Of a stretch of 64,000 nucleotides of DNA, positions 25,832-32,697 are shown in pieces; position 1 is the first letter of the stretch; every line of letters begins with the position of its first letter. The stretch is from Microbacterium hydrocarbonoxydans (GTDB lineage Bacteria > Actinomycetota > Actinomycetes > Actinomycetales > Microbacteriaceae): assembly GCF_904831005.1 (NCBI RefSeq), contig NZ_LR882982.1, positions 1,798,001 to 1,862,000 of the forward strand, in the 5' to 3' direction. Both the position numbers and the translations under genes were made by a program. Under the pieces are notes generated by a model that was not told where the DNA came from, did no database searches, and saw only the letters and a program-made list of their open reading frames with translations.

Positions 25832-26920
25832 GTGGCAAGCACTTACATCGAGACCGGCGGACACGTCCGCGTCTACGACGATGCCGTCCGCACGCATCAG
25901 CGGTTCCCTCTCGGAACGTACCGCGTGCACTTCTCCTCGAAAGAGGGATTCAGCCTGATCAAGATCGACGATCTCACCGTGGGCGACGAGCGCGTCTACG
26001 GTGGTCGTGATCGCAAGGTCTCGAAGATCTTCCGCTCATACGCTCTCGCAGAACGCAGCCTCGGCGTGATGCTCTCGGGTGACAAGGGCATCGGCAAATC
26101 ACTGTTCCTGAGGATGGTCGCCGAGGCCGCGCGCGAACAGGGCCTGCCCGTCGTCGTCGTGTCGGAGGACCACGACGGGATCGTCGAGTTCCTCGACAGC
26201 CTCGACGAGTGCCTGATCGTCTTCGACGAATTCGAGAAGATCTTCCCCGCAGGTCGCCGCGGGAGCACGGACGGCGGGAATCGCCAGAATCAGTTCCTCT
26301 CACTGTTCGACGGCCTCTCAGCCGTGAAGCGCATCTACTGCCTGACGGTGAATGACGTGGCCGACGTCAGCACCTACCTGGTGAACCGACCGGGTCGGTT
26401 CCACTACCACATGCGCTTCGAGTACCCGGGACCCGACGAAGTGCGTCAGTACCTCATCGATCAGGCCCCCAACGCCCACCCCGATGAGATCGAGAACGTG
26501 GCCCTGTTCTCTCGGCGGGCCCGACTGAACTACGACCACCTGCGCGCGATCGCCTTCGAGCTGCAGCAGCCCGACTCGCTGTTCGCAGAGATCGTCGAGG
26601 ATCTCAACATCAAGTCGATCGAGCCGAGCACCTACCGCATCGAAGCGCGCTTCCCCGACGGCAAGGTCTGGTCGGACGAGGTCGAGATGAACCTGTTCGA
26701 GCGCGGAGATGTCGGCCGCACCTTCGAGCTGCGCAACGCCACGCGATCCATGTTCGTGTCGTTCACTCCGAAAGACCTCATCTTCGAGCCCGACGGTGGG
26801 ATCTTCGTTCCGATCACCCGCCTCGACATCCTCGATGACGAAGACGAGGAGCCCGAGATCTATCCGTCGTCGGTGAGCCTGACCCTCGTGGGCCAGGCGG
26901 CCTACGGGTTCGGTCTCTGA
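25832..26920 (+). CDS. AAA family ATPase, apparently of the flagellar regulon
   Basis: 362 residues, GTG start at 25832 behind GGAGG. Walker A is SGDKGIGKSLF near residue 86, Walker B is LIVFDEFEK near residue 132, a sensor-1 Asn lies in CLTVNDVADV, and RPGRFHYHMRF looks like an arginine-finger region. Residues 1-75 form a beta-rich N-terminal domain and the last 80 a second, beta-rich acidic domain (DILDDEDEEPEIYPSS). No named family recognised; the ATPase core recalls uncharacterised phage and bacterial AAA proteins. The flagellar-type promoter and the position beside the island suggest a role in flagellar assembly, placement or control. The 3' end is 12 bases from the convergent sigma gene. 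Confidence 0.75.
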   Translation: MASTYIETGGHVRVYDDAVRTHQRFPLGTYRVHFSSKEGFSLIKIDDLTVGDERVYGGRDRKVSKIFRSYALAERSLGVMLSGDKGIGKSLFLRMVAEAAREQGLPVVVVSEDHDGIVEFLDSLDECLIVFDEFEKIFPAGRRGSTDGGNRQNQFLSLFDGLSAVKRIYCLTVNDVADVSTYLVNRPGRFHYHMRFEYPGPDEVRQYLIDQAPNAHPDEIENVALFSRRARLNYDHLRAIAFELQQPDSLFAEIVEDLNIKSIEPSTYRIEARFPDGKVWSDEVEMNLFERGDVGRTFELRNATRSMFVSFTPKDLIFEPDGGIFVPITRLDILDDEDEEPEIYPSSVSLTLVGQAAYGFGL

Positions 26921-26932
26921 TCCCCTCTCGCG

Positions 26933-27739
26933 TCAGACGGCGAGAGGCAGCGGCACCAGTGCACGCGTGAGGTTGCGCCCGCCGGCGGCGACCCGCGCGA
27001 AGTACGCCTCCAGGATCGGCGTCGAGGAGCGCGACACCGCCGGGGTGCGGCTCTGACGCTCGTCGGCGTAGTGACGCTCGAGCGCGTCACGCAGCATCCG
27101 CACCCCTTCCGCGCGCTGCTGCGACACCGCGGCATGCGAGACGCCCAGTTCGACTGCCAGCTGCCCGACCGTGCGCTCCTCGAAATAGATCGCTCGGACG
27201 ATGTGGCGTCGGCGCTCCGGCAGGGCGTCGATCGCTCGATGCAGCAGCTCGTCGCGCTCGGTCGACAGCACCAGCTCGTCAGGCAGGAATCCCGGCCAGG
27301 CCAGCTCACTGGCATCGGCCGCATCGAGGCTCGTGACTGTCAGGAGCTCGGCGTCGGCCAGGCTCTCGCGCACTTCGGTGGGCTCGATGCCCATCACTGC
27401 GGCGATCTCGGCGGCGCGAGGCGTGCGCCCGAGCGATGCGCCGAGGGTCTCGCGCACCCTGGTGGTCTGCCTGGCGCGGTTCCTGACGTCTCTGGGAGCC
27501 CAGTCCATCGACCGCAGCTCATCGCGCAGCGCCCACTTCACGCGGCTGGTCGCGTACGCCGCGAACGGAACCCCGAGATCAGGGTCGAACGTGTCTGCGG
27601 CACGGATCAGCGCGAGCGATCCGGCCGATGCCAGGTCATCGCGAGACACATGGGTCAGCCGAGAGGCGAGTTGGGCGGTCGCCACCCCCACGATGTGCAG
27701 GTGATCGACGACGAGTTGGTTGCGTGCGCGCTGAGGCAT
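26933..27739 (-). CDS. FliA/WhiG-type sigma factor, left end of the flagellar island
   Basis: 268 residues, ATG at 27739 after GGAAGGGG. Region 2 is in FDPDLGVPFAAYATSRVKWALRD, followed by ELRSMDWAPRDVRNRARQ as in WhiG and FliA; region 3 is LGRTPRAAEIAAVMGIEPTEV; the region 4 helix-turn-helix is TVGQLAVELGVSHAAVSQQR. A short basic tail follows. It is one of two such sigma genes bordering the island (the other is at 55078-55935). Which of them reads the GTTAC/CGATAGT promoters is not known. No such promoter precedes this gene; CTAGCAT near 27830 is a possible ordinary -10. Confidence 0.88.
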   Translation of the reverse strand: MPQRARNQLVVDHLHIVGVATAQLASRLTHVSRDDLASAGSLALIRAADTFDPDLGVPFAAYATSRVKWALRDELRSMDWAPRDVRNRARQTTRVRETLGASLGRTPRAAEIAAVMGIEPTEVRESLADAELLTVTSLDAADASELAWPGFLPDELVLSTERDELLHRAIDALPERRRHIVRAIYFEERTVGQLAVELGVSHAAVSQQRAEGVRMLRDALERHYADERQSRTPAVSRSSTPILEAYFARVAAGGRNLTRALVPLPLAV

Positions 27740-27856
27740 TGCACATCGCCCCTTCCACTGTCAGCGCAAGCCCTCCCCAGCGGCTCACAGTGCGGCCGCA
27801 CCCCAGCGGCCAGACGTCCATTCGTCTCCATGCTAGAGCCGCCAGGGGCACGAAAG

Positions 27857-27884
27857 ATCCCCGATGGCCGAAACCACCGGGGAT
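27857..27884 (-). terminator. Terminator after the HU-like gene
   Basis: Eleven-pair stem with one wobble (27857-27867 with 27874-27884), 6-base loop, followed on the minus strand by CTTTCG. It separates the HU-like gene from the sigma gene. The remaining 117 bases to the sigma start hold only a possible ordinary promoter. Confidence 0.65.
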
Positions 27885-27910
27885 TCTCGTTTACGTTCAG
27901 ATAACGATGT

Positions 27911-28225
27911 TCACTCGTTCACCTTGACTCGACGGTTCACCTCTCGTGTCGCCGAGAACTTGAGCACTGTGTAGTCCGTGACCTCGGCCGAGTCGTCGTC
28001 TTTGGCGAACTGCACCCGATGCCCCTTGTGGGTCTGCGGGTAGAACTTGCCGAAATTGGTGAGTGTGACCGTGTTGCCCTGACTGACCAGGTCGAGCAAC
28101 TCGTCGATCATGGCGTTGTACGCGGCCTGTGCGGCGTGGACCGAGATCCCACCCCGTCGTGCGAATCGCTGTACGAACTCCCGCTTGCTCACGCGGTTGG
28201 CCTCGAGCGTCCTTGATGTGCTCAT
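27911..28225 (-). CDS. HU/IHF-family DNA-binding protein
   Basis: 104 residues, ATG at 28225. The fold is clear: helices in SKREFVQRFARRGGISVHAAQAAYNAMIDEL (shown here as the span of residues 13-43), the conserved GNTVTLTNFGKFYPQTHKGH, the arm residues and a basic C-terminal helix (KFSATREVNRRVKV). An extra 12 residues precede the usual start. HU proteins bend DNA and help form promoter complexes. It is divergent in sequence from a housekeeping HU and lies in the regulatory end of the flagellar island, so a local regulatory role is plausible. The 213-base gap upstream holds an AT-rich patch (near 28380-28395) but no clear promoter. Confidence 0.85.
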   Translation of the reverse strand: MSTSRTLEANRVSKREFVQRFARRGGISVHAAQAAYNAMIDELLDLVSQGNTVTLTNFGKFYPQTHKGHRVQFAKDDDSAEVTDYTVLKFSATREVNRRVKVNE

Positions 28226-28438
28226 CTGCTTACCGTCCCAATGGTTTCGCTCGTCACCGAGCGTCTTGCGCTGTACCCCTACCAGCGGCGCCCACGGCGC
28301 GACGACATCTGAATCTCCGTCGACGACGCCGGGATGTGCCAGTACCCCAGCCTGTGCTCTCCGAGGGTAACCCCTCTTCCTTGATATATGCAGTGAACTC
28401 GAGGATCCCCTGATCTTCGAGTTCTTCATTCCCCCGCG

Positions 28439-28951
28439 CTACTGCACCAGCACGGGCTCGTCGAGACCGGCGGCCCGCACGGAGTCGCGCGTGCGTCTGG
28501 CCAGTCGCATCGAGTCCTCGATCTGCACGAGGATCTCGCGGCCATGGGCATCGGGCCGCACGGACAGCTCGGTCGCCGAGAGGGTCTTCGTGTTCACGAC
28601 GACGGCGCCGTCGTCGATCAGCAGATCGGCCCGAACGCCGTAGACGCGTCCCACCACCTCGCCCCTCGAATCGACGAGTTCGGTCGCGTTGTCGCCCGCG
28701 GCCGTCGCGATGGACGCCAGCTGATCCGCCGTGTACGGAGCGGAATGCTCCCACCGCCCTCCGGCCGCAGCCGGCACGAGCGCGAGGTCGGTCTCGCCGG
28801 GCGCACGCCTGTCTCCGGGGTGCACACGCGCGTCGAGGTGGTGCAGGGCGACGTCGCCCTCCGTCACCACGCGCGCGTCGTACGCCACCACGACGACATT
28901 CACTCCTCGCGTCGCTCCTGCGCCGTGGATCCTGGATCGAAGATCTACCAC
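28439..28951 (-). CDS. Hypothetical protein next to fliW
   Basis: 170 residues, GTG start at 28951 with AGGAGA 7 bases upstream. No family recognised and no membrane segment. It contains VVVVAYDARVVTEGDVALHH, an Asp/Arg-rich loop and a C-terminal stretch (LIDDGAVVVNTKTLSATEL) that may be beta-rich. It is the last gene of the flgN-flgK-flgL-fliW run, 65 bases after fliW, so coexpression with late flagellar genes is expected. The gap to fliW shows nothing notable. Confidence 0.6.
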   Translation of the reverse strand: MVDLRSRIHGAGATRGVNVVVVAYDARVVTEGDVALHHLDARVHPGDRRAPGETDLALVPAAAGGRWEHSAPYTADQLASIATAAGDNATELVDSRGEVVGRVYGVRADLLIDDGAVVVNTKTLSATELSVRPDAHGREILVQIEDSMRLARRTRDSVRAAGLDEPVLVQ

Positions 28952-29016
28952 TGGGTGCTCTCCTGCCTAGAGGCGGTCACGCGTCAGCGCGGCCGCCGGG
29001 TGTCGGGCTCGTCTGA

Positions 29017-29445
29017 TCAGTCGCCGATGAGGGCACGGATCGGGTAGTCCTGATCGTCGAGGATGACCTGCGCCGCACGCCCGCTCTGCGGGTGGACGAT
29101 GACGGGTGCACGGAGGTTCAGGTACACCCCGTCGTCCGCAGGGTTGGCGACCACGAAGACACGGACGTCGTCCGCCTCGACGGCGCCGATCTCGGCGCGG
29201 TCACCCGCGGAGAGGACCGGGTCGTATCCGAAGCCCGCAGGACGCGGATCGAAGAGGAACAGCCGCAGATCCGCACCGACGGCCCTGAGGGCGTAGAGCC
29301 CGTCGGCACCCTCGAGCGGCTCGAGGCGGAAGGCCGTGTGCGGGCTCAGACCGGGCATGGGAGCGGCGAACTCGACCTCGACGGTCTGCGTCTCGGCCGA
29401 GGTCTCGGTGCGGGTCGCGGGCATCGGGGCATGGGCGGCGGTCAT
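29017..29445 (-). CDS. fliW: Flagellar assembly factor FliW
   Basis: 142 residues. The FliW barrel is recognisable from PMPGLSPHTAFRLEPLEG, the DLRLFLFDPR block and DDVRVFVVANPADDGVYLNLRAPVIV followed by RAAQVILDDQDYPIR. FliW binds flagellin and, when free, binds CsrA allosterically and stops it from repressing flagellin translation. The csrA gene is 3 kb upstream in the same strand series. It overlaps flgL by 4 bases. Confidence 0.93.
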   Translation of the reverse strand: MTAAHAPMPATRTETSAETQTVEVEFAAPMPGLSPHTAFRLEPLEGADGLYALRAVGADLRLFLFDPRPAGFGYDPVLSAGDRAEIGAVEADDVRVFVVANPADDGVYLNLRAPVIVHPQSGRAAQVILDDQDYPIRALIGD

Positions 29446-30329
29446 CGCAGGAACTCCATGAGGTTGGTCTGCAGCGACCGTGCCGTCACCTGCAGAGCGG
29501 ACTGGAAGACGAGCTCGGCGGACTCGAGGTTCACGAGCACCTCGAGGGTGTCGACGTTCTCGACCTCGGTGCGTCGAGCCTCGAGATCGATCGATGTGGA
29601 GAGATTCTGCGCCGACGCGCGTTCGATCTGCACCTGGCGCGCACCGGTGGCGCCGCGCGCCGACACCACGTCCGTGAGTCGGGCATCGATGTCATCCAGC
29701 CGGCCGCCGATGTTCGCGCCCCCGCGGAGCTCGGCGGCGATGTCGTTGAGCATGGCGAACGCGCTGTTCGCCCCCTGACCGAAGACCTGACCTCCGTCGG
29801 CGTCGACCCGCACCGTCTCGTTCTCGCTGATACGCCGCTGCACGCCGTCTCCCGGGGCACCGTTGAAGGTGAAGGTCGTGCGATCGAATGCGGCATCCGC
29901 ATCGCTCGTGCCGGCGAAGATGCTGCGTCCGAGAAGAGTGGTGTTCGCCTGAGAGAGCAGCTCCTTGCTGATCGTCTCGAGCTCCTGCGCGATCGAGTCG
30001 CGCGCCGTCGGACTCAGCGCTCCGGAGTTCGCGCCCTGGGCGACCAGATCGCGTGCGCGATTGAGCAGGTCGGTGCTGGCATCCAGCGCCGCGTCGACCG
30101 TAGTGACCCACGCCATGCCGTCGCTGAGATTGCGCGCGTACTGCGCGACGCGCGACTGCTCGCCGTGCACACCGATCGTCGTCGCCGCGGCCGCGGGGTC
30201 TTCGCTGGGCGAGCGGAACGCACGCTGCGAGGCCGCCTGGTTCTGCAGCCGCTCGCGATCGGCGAGATTCGTCTGCAACGTGCGCAGCGACTGCTGGGTC
30301 ATGGTGGTGCTGGTGATTCGCCCGATCAT
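29442..30329 (-). CDS. flgL: Flagellar hook-filament junction protein FlgL
   Basis: 295 residues, ATG at 30329. A flagellin-like N-terminal coiled coil (RITSTTMTQQSLRTLQTNLADRE) is followed by the FlgL block FRSPSEDPAAAATTI and a C-terminal helix (VNLESAELVFQSALQVTAR) typical of HAP3. It sits between the FlgK hook cap and the filament. The stop overlaps the fliW start (ATGA) and the start is 14 bases after flgK. Confidence 0.93.
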   Translation of the reverse strand: MIGRITSTTMTQQSLRTLQTNLADRERLQNQAASQRAFRSPSEDPAAAATTIGVHGEQSRVAQYARNLSDGMAWVTTVDAALDASTDLLNRARDLVAQGANSGALSPTARDSIAQELETISKELLSQANTTLLGRSIFAGTSDADAAFDRTTFTFNGAPGDGVQRRISENETVRVDADGGQVFGQGANSAFAMLNDIAAELRGGANIGGRLDDIDARLTDVVSARGATGARQVQIERASAQNLSTSIDLEARRTEVENVDTLEVLVNLESAELVFQSALQVTARSLQTNLMEFLR

Positions 30330-30343
30330 GATGACTCCCGGGG

Positions 30344-31750
30344 TCAGCGGCCGACGAGGCCGGTGCGATTGATCAGAAGGTCCAGTGCCTCGTCCATCGC
30401 GGTGAGCACTCGTGCCGCAGCCTGATAGGCCGTCTGATAGGTCAGCAGATTGACGGTCTCCTCATCGCCGTCGACGGATGCGTTCGACTGCTGGGCCGTC
30501 ACTGCGGCGACAGCACCCATATCGGCGATGTCGGCACGCTGCAGGTCTCCGGCGACCGTGACGGCGAACCCGGTCACGAAGCTCGTCCAGGTCTTGCTCG
30601 GGCCGGTCGCGGATGCACCCAGCGCGCTGATGCGATCGGCGATCGTGGTGTCCTTCGCACCCGCCCCCGGCGCCGCGAGAGCGAGGTCGTCGAGATCTGT
30701 GGGAACGACGCGAAGACCGAGTGCGGCGGGGCCGGCGGTGTCGAGCACGAAGAAGTCGCCGCCCGCCGCGCCCGACGCGGTGACACCGCTGCGATGCAGG
30801 TCGTTCACGGCTGTGGCGAGATCGGTGGCGGTGCGGTTGTACGCCGCGGCGACCGCCGCGAGGGATCCTCCGTCGATCTCCGGAGCGAGCGCGCTGATCG
30901 TGCCGCCGATCACTCCTCCGGTGACGGGGATCGGCGCTCCCGGGCGATCTGCCCATGCGACGACGATCCGTCCGGCGTCCGAGATCTCCCGCGGCCCGTC
31001 GGTGACGAGTGCGCGGCTCGAATCGCCCGACACGAGGGCGTTGCCGTCGATGCGCAGCGTGAGCGTGCCGTCCGGTTCGACGATGCCTGTGCCCCCGACC
31101 GACGTCGAGATCTGCTGCGCGAGCACGTTTCGCTGATCGATGAGCTCGTTGGCGTTGCGCCCGGAGTTCAGAGCGTCGCGGATCTTGCCGTTGAGGGCGG
31201 CGACCTGCGTCGCTGCGGAGTTCACGTCGGCGATGTCGCGATCGACCTGGCCGCGCAGATCGGTCCACTGACCGGCGATCGTCTGGTACCCGGCCGCGAT
31301 CTGCCCGATCAGCACCTGCGCGTCGGTGAGCACGACCTGAGCCGCAGCCGGATCAGGAGTGTTGGCGAGGTCGGACCATCCCGCCCAGAATCTGTTGAGA
31401 TTCGCCGCCAGACCGTCTTTGGTGGGCTCGGCCATCATGGTCTCTGCCTGCCCCGCCGCACTCGCCCTGGCCGACCAGAATCCTGCCGTCGAGAGCGCAT
31501 CGCGGACGCGGGCGTCGAGCACGTTGTCTCCGAGCCGGGCGATGCCCGTGACACTCACGCCCGCTCCCGCCCCGAACCCGGTCTTCCAGAGCCCTGAGAG
31601 TCCCGGAGCCGACACCGGCTCCTGATCCACGCGCTGACGCGTGTAGCCCGAGGTCGTCTGGTTGGCGATGTTCTGGCCCGTGACGGTCATGCCCGCGCGA
31701 GCCGCGGAGAGTGCCGATTCGGCCAGGCGGAGTCCTGAGAACGATGACAT
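30344..31750 (-). CDS. flgK: Flagellar hook-associated protein FlgK
   Basis: 468 residues, ATG at 31750 behind GAGGTGACC. The rod/hook N-terminal motif LSAARAGMTVTGQNIANQTTSGYTRQ is present (quoted here as its key residues: SALSAAR and NIANQTTSGYTRQRV); the C-terminal helix reads VNLLTYQTAYQAAARVLTAMDEALD. It joins the hook to FlgL. It starts 7 bases after flgN ends; FlgN is its chaperone. Confidence 0.93.
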   Translation of the reverse strand: MSSFSGLRLAESALSAARAGMTVTGQNIANQTTSGYTRQRVDQEPVSAPGLSGLWKTGFGAGAGVSVTGIARLGDNVLDARVRDALSTAGFWSARASAAGQAETMMAEPTKDGLAANLNRFWAGWSDLANTPDPAAAQVVLTDAQVLIGQIAAGYQTIAGQWTDLRGQVDRDIADVNSAATQVAALNGKIRDALNSGRNANELIDQRNVLAQQISTSVGGTGIVEPDGTLTLRIDGNALVSGDSSRALVTDGPREISDAGRIVVAWADRPGAPIPVTGGVIGGTISALAPEIDGGSLAAVAAAYNRTATDLATAVNDLHRSGVTASGAAGGDFFVLDTAGPAALGLRVVPTDLDDLALAAPGAGAKDTTIADRISALGASATGPSKTWTSFVTGFAVTVAGDLQRADIADMGAVAAVTAQQSNASVDGDEETVNLLTYQTAYQAAARVLTAMDEALDLLINRTGLVGR

Positions 31751-31757
31751 GGTCACC

Positions 31758-32240
31758 TCACATCCGAGTGTCGAGCAGGCGTGCGTCCGCATCGCGGACC
31801 ATGCCCCCCGCGGGGTCGTACTCGCCGGTCGGGGTGCCGAGGCCGGCGATGGTCTCCTGAGTGACGCGGATCGCGGTGCGCAGTCGCTGCTCGTTGATCT
31901 GCTTCATCTGCTGGATCTCATCCGCGAGCGCCAACATCGTGGTCAGGTGCCCGGTGAGCACCTCACGCCAGGCGTCGGTCGGCGCGGCGTCGATGAGTTC
32001 GCGCAACGAGGTGGCCTCGGGCACGCCCCACTCGTCGGCCACGGCCACCACGAGCGCATCCCGTGAGAGCGCGACGGTCGGCATCGCTGCGAGCACGCGC
32101 TCGATCTCGTTCGCGGCGTGCCGGATCCAGCGGTTGCGTCCGGTCGCGAGCAGCATCTGCTGCGCATCGAGCTTGAAGAGCAGCAGCTCGAGCATCTCTC
32201 GCTCGCGCATCAACTGCATGCTCAGGTCGTGAGCGGCCAC
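31758..32240 (-). CDS. flgN: Flagellar chaperone FlgN
   Basis: 160 residues, GTG start at 32240. All-helical; LMREREMLELLLFKLDAQQM and RWIRHAANEIERVL are typical of the FlgN family, with IQQMKQINEQRLRTAI near the C-terminus. It escorts FlgK and FlgL to the export gate. It is the first gene of flgN-flgK-flgL-fliW, with its own flagellar-type promoter upstream. Confidence 0.88.
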   Translation of the reverse strand: MAAHDLSMQLMREREMLELLLFKLDAQQMLLATGRNRWIRHAANEIERVLAAMPTVALSRDALVVAVADEWGVPEATSLRELIDAAPTDAWREVLTGHLTTMLALADEIQQMKQINEQRLRTAIRVTQETIAGLGTPTGEYDPAGGMVRDADARLLDTRM

Positions 32241-32295
32241 GGTTCGTCACCTCGTCAGTCGCGGTTCGTCCGACGGGTCATCCCGTCATGTCGAC

Positions 32296-32325
32296 GACTA
32301 TCGCGACAACACGCCCGGCAGTAAC
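32296..32325 (-). promoter_or_regulatory. Flagellar-type promoter of flgN-flgK-flgL-fliW
   Basis: Minus strand GTTAC (32325-32321), 14 bases, then TCGCGATAGTC (32306-32296). The transcript would start near 32289 and opens with a GACGGG/CCCGTC hairpin (32272-32287). Confidence 0.75.
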
Positions 32326-32358
32326 TCGTCCGGCGGCGCGGACCCCGCATGCCGCGGC

Positions 32359-32607
32359 TCAGCGGGCGTTGGCGATCTGACCGAGAGCGCCCAGCAGAGC
32401 GGCCTCCGCAGTGTCGTCGGACGACGCCTGCACCGCATCCTGGTTCGCGTCGCTGACCGCGACGACGATCTCGGCGCGGTGGATCCGCGTCTCTCTCGGA
32501 GCGTCGATGCCGATCCGCACACCGCCCGGAGTGACCGCCAGAATGGTCACCGTGATGTCGTCTCCGATCACGATGCTCTCGTTCGCGCGCCTCGTCAGTA
32601 CCAGCAT
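32359..32607 (-). CDS. csrA: Carbon storage / flagellin translation regulator CsrA
   Basis: 82 residues, ATG at 32607. Canonical start [20 protein letters not shown], then [18 protein letters not shown] with the conserved RNA-binding Arg; the C-terminal 30 residues are a family-variable acidic tail. The dimer binds GGA in hairpin loops and blocks translation. Many such hairpins precede flagellar genes in this window, and FliW is encoded downstream. Its own leader holds ACGGAGGGCGGA near the start codon and two hairpins, so autoregulation is likely. Confidence 0.94.
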   Translation of the reverse strand: MLVLTRRANESIVIGDDITVTILAVTPGGVRIGIDAPRETRIHRAEIVVAVSDANQDAVQASSDDTAEAALLGALGQIANAR

Positions 32608-32628
32608 GCTCGTCGTCCGCCCTCCGTG

Positions 32629-32657
32629 GCTTGAGCGGGTTCGCACCGCACTCAAGC
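32629..32657 (-). promoter_or_regulatory. Hairpin in the csrA leader
   Basis: GCTTGAG/CTCAAGC stem with an inner CGG/CCG pairing. On the mRNA it immediately precedes CACGGAGGG, a CsrA-type ACGGA motif about 15 bases before the csrA ATG. Confidence 0.45.
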
Positions 32658-32669
32658 AAACATACTTTA

Positions 32670-32691
32670 TTCCACTCGTAAATGAGTGGAA
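32670..32691 (-). terminator. AT-rich hairpin between flhA and csrA
   Basis: Perfect 8-base stem TTCCACTC/GAGTGGAA with loop ATTTAC, 6 bases after the flhA stop, followed by TAAAGTATG. It may be a weak terminator or processing site; it is strikingly AT-rich for this genome. Confidence 0.5.
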
Positions 32692-32697
32692 CCGGGA

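Noticed and set aside
28330-28372. GGTTAC on the minus strand upstream of the HU-like gene as an eighth flagellar promoter.
   Set aside because: At 17-18 bases the sequence reads TGGGGTAC, not CGATAGT, so only the -35 half matches.
32272-32287. GACGGG-ATGA-CCCGTC in the flgN leader as an ACGGAU hairpin.
   Set aside because: An extra G places GGA at the stem edge; possible but too different to count with the others.
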